Part shown: piece after piece, positions 36,778-49,325 of the stretch
Numbering within the stretch: position 1 is the first letter of the stretch
Layout of the letters: each line of letters opens with the position of its first letter
Source of the DNA: Anoplolepis gracilipes
Lineage: Eukaryota; Arthropoda; Insecta; Hymenoptera; Formicidae
Length of the DNA stretch: 64,000 bases
Direction of reading: 5' to 3'
Assembly: GCF_047496725.1 (NCBI RefSeq)
Contig: NC_132972.1
Location: 979,001 to 1,043,000 of the forward strand
Made by a program: the position numbers and the translations under genes
The notes under the pieces: generated by a model
What the model saw: the letters and a program-made list of their open reading frames with translations, nothing else
Databases searched by the model: none
What the model was told of the DNA's origin: nothing

Positions 36778-38430
36778 AAGGGAAAAATGTGCTGCTGGAG
36801 AAATCACGATGAAAATGAACAACATACGAGCAGATGTTCGTATACACGGCATAAAAAGTGAAAAGAGAGAAAGAGAAAGACAAAACTACTTATTACCAGT
36901 ATTACAACTTAGTCCGATTAATGTGACATTTAATCAAACATAACAACTACCGTCTATTTAATTCCTGCGAATATACTTATAAAAAACTTATGTAAGTTTT
37001 GATTAAAAATGTACAAAATCGATAATTTACGTATCGAATATTTTTTTAAATTGAGAAATATGAATATTGACTGATTGAGATAATGTATATTATGTAATAA
37101 TATTTTAAATTTAGATTATTTTAAAAATATATTTATAATTCTTTTTAAAAACAGGAATCTCTCTTAAAAGTCTTTATCATTTTATTTCTCCTACACTGGA
37201 TCATATTTTAATTATCAGAAGAGATTATCATAAGATTTTGCATTATTTTGAACGATAGGCCCATTTGAAAGGGGAAATTTTTATTACTCTATATTATGCA
37301 TTATTGTTTTTGCTATTCGCGAGGCAAGTCCGCGGTTAATGTCTCCGCCTTGAACTATTTCAATTGTGTACAGCACGAGTGCGAGAGAAGCGGGAAGAAA
37401 AAGAGGCTCGCCGGAGAAGTAAGAGTGCGCGATTATATCGCGCGACTTTTTCTCTACGTTCGAGCACAAGGATGAGCGCGCAAAGTTACGGGATTGAAAA
37501 TAGAAACTGACGCGCGCATTATTCACGTCGTGACTTTCCAGCGTCGACCGTGTTACGTGCATCACCGGGCAGTTTACCCTTTTTTTTTTTTCCCTCAGCC
37601 GCGGCCCTTCTAAGCCCAATATTTCTCTTCATTGTACTTCATTATTTCGACGACATTGATCATTACTCAGAACTTGGTCTTCTTTTTATTATGTAAAGCA
37701 TGTACATATTGAGATTGATTATACGCGTTCGCCTAAGCAAAAGTTTACAGAAGTCTAATTTTGTCTCATCAGGTCCTATCAAGATATTCAACATTGATTA
37801 TATAAAAAATATCTACGGGGAACAGATTGTTTGCTAAGCTGAAAGCTACATCGTTCAAATAAGATCCTTTTACTTTGACAATCTCTACATAGTTTTACAT
37901 AACAGAATTCGTGGTGAGAGCACGACTAAAGTATTTCCCTGCGGCTATCCTCTTTTTATTTTTGGATTTAACAAGACGTAAGAAAAGTTAAGATGTGCTT
38001 TCAATTGGACCTGCGAGGTCAGAATACGTGAGTAATCTTACTGACAAGAAACGATTTGTATCTTTGCGAGACCAATTAATCGGCGCATTAGCTCCCCTAG
38101 TGCGATATATTTTCGGGCAGGCTGTATATTTTCGCGAGCGAATTCGCGTAAGAAGAGGAAACGTGCGCCGGAAAGATTGTAATTTCCATGGATTGTTATT
38201 TTAAGAAAGACAGTTACGAGGCCTCTGTAAAATCACTCGAATGAGTTACAATTCTTAATTTAAGCATGCTTGTATTTCGATTTAAGAAACGAAGAAGAAA
38301 AGAGACAACTGGAAAGGAAGAGACGATCCAGCAGCAAGGTCGCTACAAAAACTCCTTCATGCATTATCTCATAAAACTAATAATGGGTAATATAACTGTT
38401 AATGAGAAAGAAAAAAAAAAAAACTTTCCT

Positions 38431-38582
38431 CTTATTGAGTAATGGGTAATAAATTTTTAAATTAAAACAAAGTTTTATTTTCTTTTTCTCTTATTGAGTA
38501 ATGAGTAATAAATTTTTAAACTAAACCAAAGGTTTAAACATTAATTATCCATTAAGTACTCAATAAGAGAAAAAGAAAATTG
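38431..38582. repeat. Short direct repeat plus perfect inverted repeat
   Basis: CTTATTGAGTAATG(G/A)GTAA occurs at 38431 and again at 38490. The second copy, preceded by TTTTCTTTTTCT, is answered at 38557-38582 by the reverse complement (TACTCAATAAGAG then AAAAAGAAAA). This makes a stem of about 24 bp with a loop of about 55 nt. Confidence 0.7.
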
Positions 38583-39349
38583 AAATGTTGTGCAAAATAT
38601 GAAACTGATGCATAACCGCAATACTTTAATTTAACGATAGATTTTTCCGAGAAAAAGGCATCTGTCATTAGATATTTTCATTTGTTTGTGTTTTAATAAT
38701 AGGTTGTTCGACAAATTTTATTTTTAATCAATACTATTCGGATTATATCCAGTTATTAAAATGTATGCAGAGAAATAAGGAAATATATTTTTAATCAAGA
38801 AATTGTCCAGATCCAGATTGAATTTTAACACTAATTGAGTATAATTTCGAAAATAATATGTATTTTTGTCATTTGACATTTATATATCTATGTTATATTT
38901 TTCTCATTTTACTTTAATGCTGAATGTACACGATAAGATTCACATTTCTTTACGATTTGATAAAATATTCATTCGATGATTGTCAATTACAGATTTTTCA
39001 TATACGCCCTATTAAATATGATAAATTTTTAATTTATAGTAAAGAGTTTTCACTATATAAACATTGCATCAAATTAAACGAATATCTTAAATAAATGTCT
39101 CATAAAATCATTGATGTGGATTCTTTATTTTTTAAATTTATTTTCAGCGCGACTGTTGGAAAGGAAATAAAACGGATAAACATATGTTTTTTTTTTTTCT
39201 AAATCTTGATAAATCGTCAATCAAAACAGCGGATTTTATTAAGTCATGGGCTTTAAGCTCCCGCTGTTAATGATAATTATAGTGGCTGGATATACAGAAA
39301 GGCCGGCAGTTTTTTTTTAGTGAAAGTATCTCATCAGAGAAGGAAAAGT

Positions 39350-39990
39350 ATTACACGTGGCGCGGCGTATCTGTCAGTCAATCGACTTTCTTCATTTATT
39401 CCGGTAGTAAAATGCAACGTGTATGGGACATTAAATTAATTAAGTCGAGGGGGCCATTAACTCGGTAATTGCTTCTTGTTTAACAATAATATTGACATGT
39501 TTTATGTTAAACTGGAGAGGAAATAGAAGCGCACACGTAGGACTATGTTAGTCACGTACTTAACGCGAACCTATAATAATGAATTATCGTTCGCTAAGCG
39601 GTAATAACTGCTTGTCCGATGGTAATTATCGGCCGCGAACGGCGGCGGTAATCACTCATTTAGCAATCGTTTGTTGTAGGCTAATGTAATGCAACATTAA
39701 ATCCGCCGATATCATCGATCTTTATCGCGTGTGGCGTTTATGATCTCTCTTCGCAATTGGTATATGGGCGTTCCTCATCGGCCGATAAGACATATGTTGC
39801 AGATTTTCCGCTTTGCGGTGCAGCAACGGCGTGGCGTTTACGGGCTTGCTATAATTATCGTTTATTGTTACGCGATCATGTTTATGTAGGGATAATACGC
39901 ACTTGGGATAATTGACAAGCAATCGTCGTCGGAAAAACGATCGATCGATCAATACCTGTAGCCGCTCGTTACAATCATTCACATATCGTT
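39350..39990. promoter_or_regulatory. Possible cis-regulatory block
   Basis: This GC-richer block has little simple repeat and no long clean frame. It contains dense short words typical of developmental enhancers: TAATTA, TTTATTG, TTAATTAA, GGGATAA and GATCGATCGATC. Function is inferred from composition only. Confidence 0.25.
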
Positions 39991-39993
39991 GTG

Positions 39994-40230
39994 TGTGTGT
40001 GCGTTAAACTGGCGTCTCGCTTCGTGGAAACTCATTAATTGTTGAGATTGCGACTTTGCTTTTAATAGGTTTAAAGTTTTAATAGGTGAAACAAAGTTTT
40101 GGCCGTAGAAAAAGAAAATTGTTGAAAAAGTTCACCTTGTCCGCCGATTTTTTAACAATAATTCTATAAAATTCTACAAAAGTTCTATGCATAAAAGTAT
40201 TAGAATATTAATTAAACAAATTAGATCGTC
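39994..40230. mobile_element. Partial copy of the element at 41521-42037
   Basis: The stretch CTTCGTGGAAACTCATTAAT at about 40020 matches one end of the element at 41521. Downstream words (TTCTATGCATAAAA, TATTAGAATATTAATTAAAC) resemble its interior. The opposite end is not visible. Confidence 0.4.
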
Positions 40231-40599
40231 CGAGATGTCGGTGTGTAAGTATCGAGGTGAGACATTCGTGTCTCCGCTCGTCTATAATAAATTAATTATG
40301 CATGTATATCTACTATAAGGATGATAAATTATGTATTTGTTTTATTGTTTGTTAAGTATTTATTTGTGCATCAAACTATTTGAATAATTGCAATATTTTT
40401 TCAAAATATAATACGTACATATATACATATAATATTGTTGAATAAATCATCATATGATTTCTTTTATTTCTTATATATGTATGTATATGTTAATATATCT
40501 ACAGAGACAAGTATTATATATTGTAATTTTTACTATAATATTTCCTCCGTGTAGTGATCTCTCAGTAATTTCTCAATTACTTTATATTATATTATAGGG

Positions 40600-40735
40600 G
40601 AAAAATTGCGGACGATCCTCGGAATTCGTCGATGAACTACACAGTCACGCCTACCTGCAGTGATACCGTTCAAAAACCGATCCCGATAGCCTATGGAGAA
40701 GATACCTTTTGTGCTACAGTTACAGCGCTACCGAG
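40600..40735 (+). other. Candidate + strand exon, unidentified
   Basis: The acceptor-like TTATATTATATTATAG is followed by a GC-richer 136-bp stretch and a donor (CCGAG|GTCAGT). One frame is open throughout and reads ADDPRNSSMNYTVTPTCSDT and then AYGEDTFCATVTALPR, with NSS and NYT sequons. A possible next exon begins after TTGTGCAG at 41098 but reaches TAG after 11 codons. I do not recognise the peptide. Confidence 0.2.
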
Positions 40736-41369
40736 GTCAGTTTGTGGGGGATCTCTGTCGATGAGAGATCGGTCCTCTATTTCTCGCGTCTTTTTAATAA
40801 TCGAAAAAGGAAATTTCGCGGGCGAACAAGTGTCGGGAGTTTGACAAAATTGAATGACAAGCGATTATCTCAGTACGCCTATTAGTCTGCGTGTGATTTA
40901 CGTCTTTCGATATTCGTAAGTGACGTAGAGATAATTTATCGCATTGTTGCAAATTGCGAGTTTCAGAGTGTCGAGTTGAAAGACGGACGATCATTTCAGT
41001 GTACTATCTATTAATCCGCGTAAAAAAGTACACCGAGTTTTTTGTACGTACGTATATAACGCAATGTATGTACGTGTAATTTTATTATTTGTGCAGCGAC
41101 AATCAAGCGGGAAAGTATCGTGATCTGACGTAGGTATCTGTATAATGTAATATCGAGAAATATTGGATTATATATTTGTTGATTGCTCGCGCGATGAATA
41201 TTAATATTTTTTTTGTGTTATTCTACGTCGTAATTAAAACAAAGTGCGCGTCAAGAAATGCGATTATTATCAGAAGTGTCGTGCAAAGTGTCGCGCGATT
41301 GTCATATTTGATTAATTAGTACATTCACGATCATAATTAAGTGCAAGTGATTTGTGAGTGCTTTCGAAG

Positions 41370-41438
41370 ATGCATCGGCAAGAGATTAAGAGAGGCTGAG
41401 CAGGAGCTTGGGATGGGTTTTGTCGGAGCAATAATAAG
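41370..41438 (+). other. Candidate leader exon of a + strand gene
   Basis: After a stretch resembling an insect 5' UTR (AAGTGCAAGTGATTTGTGAG near 41340) there is a 9-codon upstream ORF (ATG at 41370). A second ATG at 41413 opens MGFVGAII and runs into the donor AATAAG|GTAATT. No matching downstream exon was found in the window, so this is weak. Confidence 0.15.
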
Positions 41439-41520
41439 GTAATTTATTACGTTTTATTCGCGGAATTAATTTTTTTTTTTGTCATAGTGATCGCGTAGCG
41501 TATTTCGTGCAATTCCATTG

Positions 41521-42037
41521 GTGTGTATGAACCTGGTGTCTCATTTCGTGGAAACTCATTAATTATTGATTCTGGATGTATTTATAATAATTCTAGATGA
41601 ATTAAATAAATAGTTCTAGTCATTAAATCAAAAACAAATGGACTCGAGACTGAGACAAAAAAAATTCTATATTTATACGTTTGGCATTTCAGGGGCGATT
41701 TAATTTGTTTAATAAATATTCTAATAATTTTTACGCATAAAAATAAAAATAATTTTGGAAAATAATACAAAATGTCATTTGAAATCGATATTGATATCAA
41801 TTATCAAAATATAATCAGAGTTTGGCAATTTAATTTGCTTCATTAATATTCTAATAATCTTTACACATAGAACTTTTTGTAGAACTATTGTAAAACTTTC
41901 AAGCGCTTAAAATGTGGCGAGAAATGTTAAAAAAAATCGTCGGTTGATAAAGTGAGACGTAGCATAAACTTGACAGAACTCTCAACAATTAATGAGTTTC
42001 AAGTTTCAACAAAGTGAGATGCCAGCTTCATACACAC
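41521..42037. mobile_element. MITE with ~50-bp terminal inverted repeats
   Basis: GTGTGTATGAACCTGGTGTC at the left pairs with the inverted right end GTGTGTATGAAGCTGGCATC. Both continue into TCTCA, GAAACTCATTAATT and TTGA words. The 517-bp interior carries TATTCTAATAAT-like repeats. A partial copy lies at about 39994. Confidence 0.65.
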
Positions 42038-42283
42038 TGTGCTGTTCGCTACGGTTTGCTTTTATTCATTTTTTTTCAAAGTCGTGGAACCGCGAGAGTG
42101 ACGGTAATTAAATCGGGTACTCGCAGAATATTTTCTTCGGAAATACTTGTCAAATTTTCAAAGTCCATCCGTTTTCGAATGATTGGAGATCATTAAAATA
42201 CGGTTTTTCGAAGAAAATTGTTCTTTTGCGCCGAGTATGTAATAATTTATGCACATATAGAAACGCATGGAACGTCGAACCAG

Positions 42284-42285
<2 letters not shown>

Positions 42286-42322
<37 letters not shown>
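42286..42322. repeat. (CT)n microsatellite
   Basis: A CT dinucleotide run of about 37 bp. Confidence 0.95.
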
Positions 42323-42326
<4 letters not shown>

Positions 42327-42783
42327 GAGAATCAATATTGAAATTTCAATATTTGAACCGCTTGAGTGGTCGAAGACTATCATGCCGCTCGTCGATGTCA
42401 CTTTTTGCAAAGCGTATACAGCTCTCACTTATCGTCAGGTGTAATAAGAGCTTGAGATTTAAAATCGTACGGTATTTCATACCTGGACTTACTTATTGTT
42501 AGATGGCGTCAACCATCTGAGTTGTTTACAAGCTTGTCTTTCGAATTCAAAGAATATCTATATTTTATCGTCACATATTCGAATTGAACGAGCCTTTTTC
42601 AATCATATTGTTCACGTAACAAAATGACATCATGGTATAATAAAATCTTGTTGGAATGTTGCTTACTAAAGCAGAAGAATTCAAAACCAGTATAATTTCT
42701 TGGAATTAAAATTTTGATGCTTATAGAGACGCAAAAAGCAATATTTATCTATGTTTATACATATATGAGAAAAGCGCATTATA

Positions 42784-42818
<35 letters not shown>

Positions 42819-45523
42819 AATACTATTCCTCCTAGGAATATATTATTATTTATGCATTGATATAGAAAACAGGTGAGAGATCGGTTAACCGAAATAAAAT
42901 TTCGATGTTGAAACCGAGCCTTAATTGGCGAACAAAACGAGCTTATGCGATCGCGAAGATGCGAAAGAAGATTAGGATAGTGGAGCAGAAAACGGTACAA
43001 AGCGATGAGAGATAATTTCGATCTGGGCGCGTATTAATATCCGAATTTCCTTCATCGTCGCTCTCGCCACGGGATCGCGAATAAATGGAGTCGCGAACAT
43101 CGGGCAAGAGACTCATGATATCGTATTTGCAATCGTATATTCGTGCCGGGTGCAGCTGTAGCCGCAACGTCGATCATTTGTCGATGCGCGGAATTTTTCC
43201 TCGACCTCTCGCCACTTTGATCACGCTCGCGTTATAATCGCGTTACAATAGTAGCTTATATTTTCTCACGCCGGCGAACGAGAATGATCATTTTCGCATG
43301 GCATTATAATGTCAACCTCCACGATTATCGCTTGAAATAAATCGATCTTTGTTGAGTGGAACAATCGAGATGCTTAATCATTTCTCTGCAATAAAATGAT
43401 TTTCTCTTTAGGTTTTATTAACTTATATATTTATACATATATATTATAGTATTTTTTTTATATATTTCTATATAATTTAATTTTTATTCATAGAAAATCA
43501 ATTTATTTTTATTTATCCTATTTGATTTTATGTCAATTTTCTGGTTTGATTTTTTTTATAAATTTAGCAATATAATCCTCCGATAAATATAAAGATATAG
43601 TATTTTCTTGAAATGAGATTTAACGTCAGTTTTAAACAAGATTTTGTATATTTCCTATCTTGATGACTGATTTTTATAATTGTCTTGATGACTAATTTTT
43701 ATAGTTATCTTGATGACTAATTCTTATATTAAAATTCTTAAAATACTATTCGCGTTATATATGCGAGTGAGAAACACACTTTCTCGCTGTCTAGTATCTC
43801 ACTTACAAGGATTCCTGGGACGTGATCCGGGGGCGAATCACGGCGTTGCAGAGGAGGCATTGAATGGTGGAAATAAAACTCGTCGTAAAGTACGCATTAC
43901 ACACGACGGAAAAATGTTAGAAATGCGAACGGCGAACGTGGAATATATATTTATGTAGGAACGGCAGTTTGCGAAATTTAGTTTCCAATCCTTCGACGAA
44001 TCACGTACTTATGTACGACTTCGATTTATATTCATGTGAAAATGACTTATTATATTCACAACTTAGCCTAAACTTTTTCGATTGATAAGGCAACCAATAC
44101 TTAATTTTAAACGAGTGCTATCATTTCCCGAACAATTGACGCAACATAAATCTTCTCTCGGTTGCCGAATATTCGTGGAAGAATTCAATCAAAAAAACAC
44201 TTTGGAGTTGATAATTTGTTGGAAAAAAATTTCGTAAAAATGATTAGTATGTATCACTGGTAAGCAGGCGATCGAATTTTATGAAAATAAAGTTCGCAAA
44301 TATATTTACGCAAAAAACTAAATTTTGTATTTTAATTAAACCTCGAAAACAGGTTTTATAAAGCACATCTCCAATTTAAAAATTATTTCGAGGCTCGATA
44401 TGCGACTGCAAATTAATCATAGAATTTGTATTAAAATTAAAGACAAAATTTTATTTTATTCTACTACGTTTCATTTTATTTTCTTACTTTTTTATCTTCT
44501 AAATTTATCACAGCGAATAATCTTGGAATAGTTTAAAAGAGTTCGACAAGAGAGCACGTGGTCTTTATCTCTCTTTGTAAGATGACTTATCGTTAGAGAT
44601 TCATGTATTTAGGCTGCTGTTGAACACGCATTATGTGTGCAATCCGTTATCGCAGCCTTCCACGCCCGGTCAAACATTATCTTATGCATCCTTCGCCCTT
44701 AATGGACGAGACGAGTCTCGCTTATCTCTGATTTAAAGCGAAGGATAATACTTTCGATCGTTTCGTCGTCGTATAAGAATGCATCTGGCGGTCGGTGTGA
44801 GTTCGGTGCACGAATAAGAATTCGACCTTAGGTCCGTGTTGCCTTTTTTTCTTTCGTCTTTTTTCTTTTTTCTCTCTCTCTCTCTCTTTCTTTTACTCTG
44901 CCGTCTGGGTGTATAATAAAACGATCGAGGGAAAGCAAATGAATATTAAGACGATTACTTTAATGGATTTTGATTGAGGCGATTTTATCGGGGCAATGAA
45001 AGTAAATATCCGCGCCTCCCTCCCCTCGCCGAATTACGACTTCAACGATTGCATCTTTAAGTTGCACCTTTGGTCATTTATTTAAATTAAATTCATTCAC
45101 GACGGCAATTATGAAAACACAGATATTTCACGTTTGCCGAAATGCTCGTAAAAGATAATCACAGGATAATGTTTATTTCTGATTTTTATTAATTGTAATA
45201 TAGCTTTAATCTTTATTAATTAATTTTTCATAATTTTTTAAAATTAAGGATTACTTGATTTTTAGAAAAATATAGCGCGTCCTACAAAACTTGCGCATTT
45301 GTTCTTTTGATTATCAATTAGGTATACACAATTTGAAATACCTATGGGTATTATATAGTTGAATAAAATTTCAATTAAAAATTACATGACACGAGAAAAT
45401 TTGCACGCTGTAGATGTTAAAATGTTGAAATTTATTCGCGCACGATGGAGCTCATCTAAACTTGCTACGACACGACGACGGACGATGCGGCACGTATTGC
45501 CGGCAGGTTCAATTTACTTTTAG

Positions 45524-45753
45524 AAGTCATTAATTCTTGCAAAATTCAATCTTGTAATCCGCTTCGTCGCAAGAAGGCGGGACTTAATTTTCGAAGCGGC
45601 ATCCGATTATTATCCAGTGCTCATTCAGCGTGGGTAAAACGAGACTATATGGACGACAACGACGAAGATGAAGCGCGTGTTACACAGATTCAATCGAGCC
45701 GTGAAAGTCTGGCTCTAGAAGAATTCGTTTTTGAAATCAAAAAGTGGAACTAA
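45524..45753 (+). other. Candidate terminal exon or small ORF, unidentified
   Basis: The frame is open from the TAA at 45457 to the TAA at 45751-45753 (97 codons). An acceptor-like AATTTACTTTTAG ends at 45523. The peptide after it includes SCNPLRRKKAGLNFRSGIRL, then DYMDDNDEDEARV and ends SLALEEFVFEIKKWN. If translated on its own, ATG at 45649 gives a 34-residue acidic peptide. Basic then acidic composition without simple repeats looks more protein-like than the surrounding frames, but no family is recognised. Confidence 0.25.
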
Positions 45754-46840
45754 CGGGCCGTCGTGTCATCGATAGTAATTAACGTCACTGAATACCTAAA
45801 ATATTTAATAGTAGCATAAATAGTAGTATAATAGTAGTATAAATAATAGAATGAGAAATCATGTTCCTTCATCAAATTGATTGTACAAATTGAAATATAA
45901 ACTTGAATTATATTTCCTTGAGGAAATGATTGGGTTGATTCATGTATAAATTTTATTTTACTTAACAAACTGAGTAATCTGTTATATATTCTTCATTATT
46001 AAGTTGTATAGGGAAACTGATTAGATATATTAAGTAATACTGGTTTCTAAAGAAAAAAAAAAAAAAAAAAAAAGTAATAATAATTTATTAATTATTTCTA
46101 GAACTTATTTATGAATCAATACATTATAATCGAGAAAACAATCAATAGAGAATGATATGTCACAAGAATCTAAATGACATAATAATCGTGGATTATTAAC
46201 AATTAGTGAAACTCATCTCGCCGCAGGTATTTTATTTTTTCAATAATTTTTCTTAATTGGTTCGTTGCTGTCGACAATCAGCGGGATACGCTGTCGATGA
46301 TTACAATCGTCGAAGGCAATGACAATGGGACCGAATTGGAAGCTGTATACAGACACGAAATAAAAGATTCCGATAAGCCACACGAATTTCATCACGCAAC
46401 AATAGCTTGACGACATAGGTCGCTTCGCCTTAAGATATAGGACTCGCTACTGCTTAATTGAAGTTTAGATTAAAATGCAAATGTCCAATATATATGCGAG
46501 CTGACGTGACGGCACGCTAACTCTTGACCGATCGAAAAATATCAATGATAGATATGAAGACACATATGGTGTCGCTCTCGAATTATTGATCCCCTCACAA
46601 CAGTCAATTTCGAAAGAGATACTACTTATTTTAATTAAAATTTCCCTCTCCTTCCTTCTATCTGTCATTGTGTCACACAGTCTGTAGAGTCATATTATAA
46701 TAAATATATATTGAAACGTAAAGTCATGCTATAATAACGTTACTTTAAATTGTAAATTAAATATTGATATAAATATTTCAAGGAAATGCCAAGAATGATT
46801 CTCAGCTACAGCGGGAAGCATTAAATATTTTTTTGCAGTA

Positions 46841-47024
46841 CACGGAGAAAATTTTATATTAAAAATTACTATGATATATAATAACTGTGGACCATTAGGA
46901 ACATTCCAAATTAAAATGCAAATATGTAAAACTGACGTAATTGACGTAATTTTTACGTAAATTACGTCAATTTTCCACAGTTATTATATATCATAGTAAT
47001 TTTTAATTTAAAATTTTCTCCGTG
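46841..47024. mobile_element. Palindromic MITE with ~51-bp arms and TA duplication
   Basis: TA|CACGGAGAAAATTTTA at the left is answered by AAAATTTTCTCCGTG|TA at the right. The arms 46841-46891 and 46974-47024 are almost perfect reverse complements and include ACTATGATATATAATAACTG. The centre is itself palindromic (TGACGTAAT/ATTACGTCA words). Confidence 0.8.
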
Positions 47025-47803
47025 TAGTACTGTTTATTACACTTTAAATATATTTATTATACATCTAGTCATTTTTATAATTTTTGCATATTTTTGAAAT
47101 TAATCAATCGCGCTGAAATATACATTAAAGTATCCTTTCTTTAGTACAGTATCGCTGTCGATAATTATAATTTGTGTACGATGCCGCGACCCGGCGTAAT
47201 TTCGCAAAAAAGAGCCAATTCCACGAAGGGACGTGGTACGAACGAACGGTACAATATACGGAGACAACGATCCGTTTCCTTTTTTACGTCAGTGTTGGGA
47301 TTTACGAACATCAAGATCGTAATTTCTCGTACTTGTTGCGGTTGCCTGGCCCTTAAAGCGCATCCGGTTGCCCGTCGACAAAGTCACTGACGCGATTTGC
47401 GACGTTGGAAATTCGGACAAAGCGAGTCGATAATTTCACGATTATTCCGAAACGATGTAAAATAGAATATACCGCGATGCATTTACGATTATTTTATTTA
47501 TAATTTTCCTAAGGAAATTTTTGCTCAACATATCTACGACGCCTTAAACATAAGTAAGGACATGTGACAGCATAATTAATACCGTATCTTAAATATTGCT
47601 GTGAACACGAACAATATTTTCTCGAATCGATTATTATTTGATTATCCCGCACTTTTCATTCATCCTTTCGTTTTTCAAAAAAATCTGGCAGTCGGTCAAA
47701 GTCGCCGCGAATCCACTCTGCCGTACAAAAGCATGCACTCGAGAAAAGACGCACGCGTGCGATGCGAGCCGGAGAGAGAAACCGTGTGTAAGTCGAAAGG
47801 CGC

Positions 47804-47805
<2 letters not shown>

Positions 47806-47850
<45 letters not shown>

Positions 47851-47890
47851 GAGAGAAAGAGAGAGAGAGAGAGAAAGGAGAAAGAGAGAT
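47806..47890. repeat. (GA)n microsatellite with interruptions
   Basis: A GA run of about 85 bp with GAAA interruptions. Confidence 0.9.
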
Positions 47891-48869
47891 AAAACAGCAA
47901 GTTCCTCTCGAGCGAGTGGGATGAAGACGGCGAGAGCGAGAAAGAGAAGGCTTCGACCTCGCATGCTCGCTCGCGCGGCTTTATCGGAGTAAAGTGCTCC
48001 GAGGCCTCCGAGGAAGAAGCTGCTCTCGCGAGATCGTCCTGAGAAGACCGCGATCTCTTTCCTCTCGATCCTTTCCCCCTTTAGTCTTTCAGGGTATTCT
48101 TCAGCTATTAAATCCCCGGTATAATCTTGATGAGAATTTTCGTTTCCTCGCAAATAATATATTTTGTATCAATTTTATTTTCATCGTTATGAATATTAAG
48201 ATAATTTTCGTATATCTTTTAACGTCCAAATGTCCGAGGATTTATTTTATCTTAATTTTAAGACGTGCCACAAGGTGCAATAGGAGCGAACAAATATTGT
48301 TTATATTTTTAATTTTTGCATTTCAATGAAAAATATTTCACGATCAATTCTATTTGTGTACCAAGATGCGCGTATTATTGTGTCCAATTTTTTAATACAA
48401 TATAATATAGTATTTATAACATAGAAAATTTACAAAAATCACGAACAAAGCAACTTTTTTAATGCTTCGTTAAAAAGATGAATTGATGATATTGAGATTT
48501 TTATTTGCGTTATTTTCTTAAATAACATGTTATAGGTTTTCATATAAATGATTGTTTCTGTCGTTATTTATTTCACTAAAATTGCACTATTAATACTCAT
48601 AAAAGATTCGCACAGTTTTTCAAATTCTGTAATATATAATATTCTTTCCTCCGTTCTCTTTCTCTACCTCGAGAAAGACCTACTCCCGAAACCCGTAATA
48701 AGATCAACATCCTGGATCCGCGAGTAATGTCGCTCTACGACTTCGAAATGAAAGAAGAGAGACGGCAGCTCGAGTTACACTGGCGCTACATCTTTTTTTT
48801 CGCGTTACTCGTGCGAGATTGACATTTATTTATTCCGTTTTCAGATTGCAGCAAAGATAATTTACAGAA

Positions 48870-48901
<32 letters not shown>

Positions 48902-49250
48902 GGATAAAGAAAAAGAAAGAGAGGGGAGAGAGAGGAGGGCGACAGAGGGAGACGGAAGATAATAATAGTTCTATTTCATTATATTACGCATTTATACTCT
49001 ACCTGGATCTCTCTCGGCGGGCTCCGATCGCGCGAACGGGATATCACGATCGATCAATCTCTCCCCATGCTCGAGGATCGCGAGCCGGGTCGGCGGGCGA
49101 GAAATAGCAAGACGACGCTGCGGCACGCACTGCCGAGAGGTAACTGGAAGTAAGTGGCACGAGCTGTCGCGTGCAGCCACGCCGCGGCGAAACGACAACA
49201 CAACGTAACAGGTGCGTGCTGGCGAGGAAGGGCCCGATCTGTACGCGTGC

Positions 49251-49255
<5 letters not shown>

Positions 49256-49320
<65 letters not shown>
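49256..49320. repeat. (TA)n microsatellite
   Basis: A TA dinucleotide run of about 65 bp directly abutting the left end of the 875-bp foldback element. Confidence 0.95.

Positions 49321-49323
<3 letters not shown>

Positions 49324-49325
<2 letters not shown>

Larger units (their letters stand above)
34230..39993. other. Non-coding stretch with GC-richer blocks and simple repeats
   Basis: GC-richer, low-repeat blocks lie at 34,390-34,930 and 39,340-39,990. Low-complexity DNA runs from 35,640 to 36,100, with pyrimidine tracts and (GCGT)n at 35902-35939. (GA)n lies at 36415-36450 and 36753-36776. A perfect stem-loop lies at 38477-38582. No recognisable coding exon was found. Confidence 0.5.
42038..46838. 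other. Non-coding stretch with one candidate exon
   Basis: It holds (CT)n at 42286-42322, (TA)n at about 42788-42814, GC-richer blocks at 42,880-43,330, 43,790-43,960 and 44,560-45,060, an A-run at 46052-46072 and the open frame at 45460-45753. No recognised gene. Confidence 0.5.
47027..49321. other. Non-coding stretch with GA-rich DNA
   Basis: (GA)n and imperfect GA runs occupy 47806-47890 and 48868-48960. Their translations produce spurious arginine/glutamate and leucine/serine frames. GC-richer DNA lies at 47,160-47,420, 47,890-48,080 and 48,995-49,250. No recognised exon. Confidence 0.5.

Noticed and set aside
47601..48153. Frames of 107 and 165 codons across the GA-rich block
   Set aside because: They consist mainly of RE and SL repeats from the (GA)n microsatellite read on either strand.
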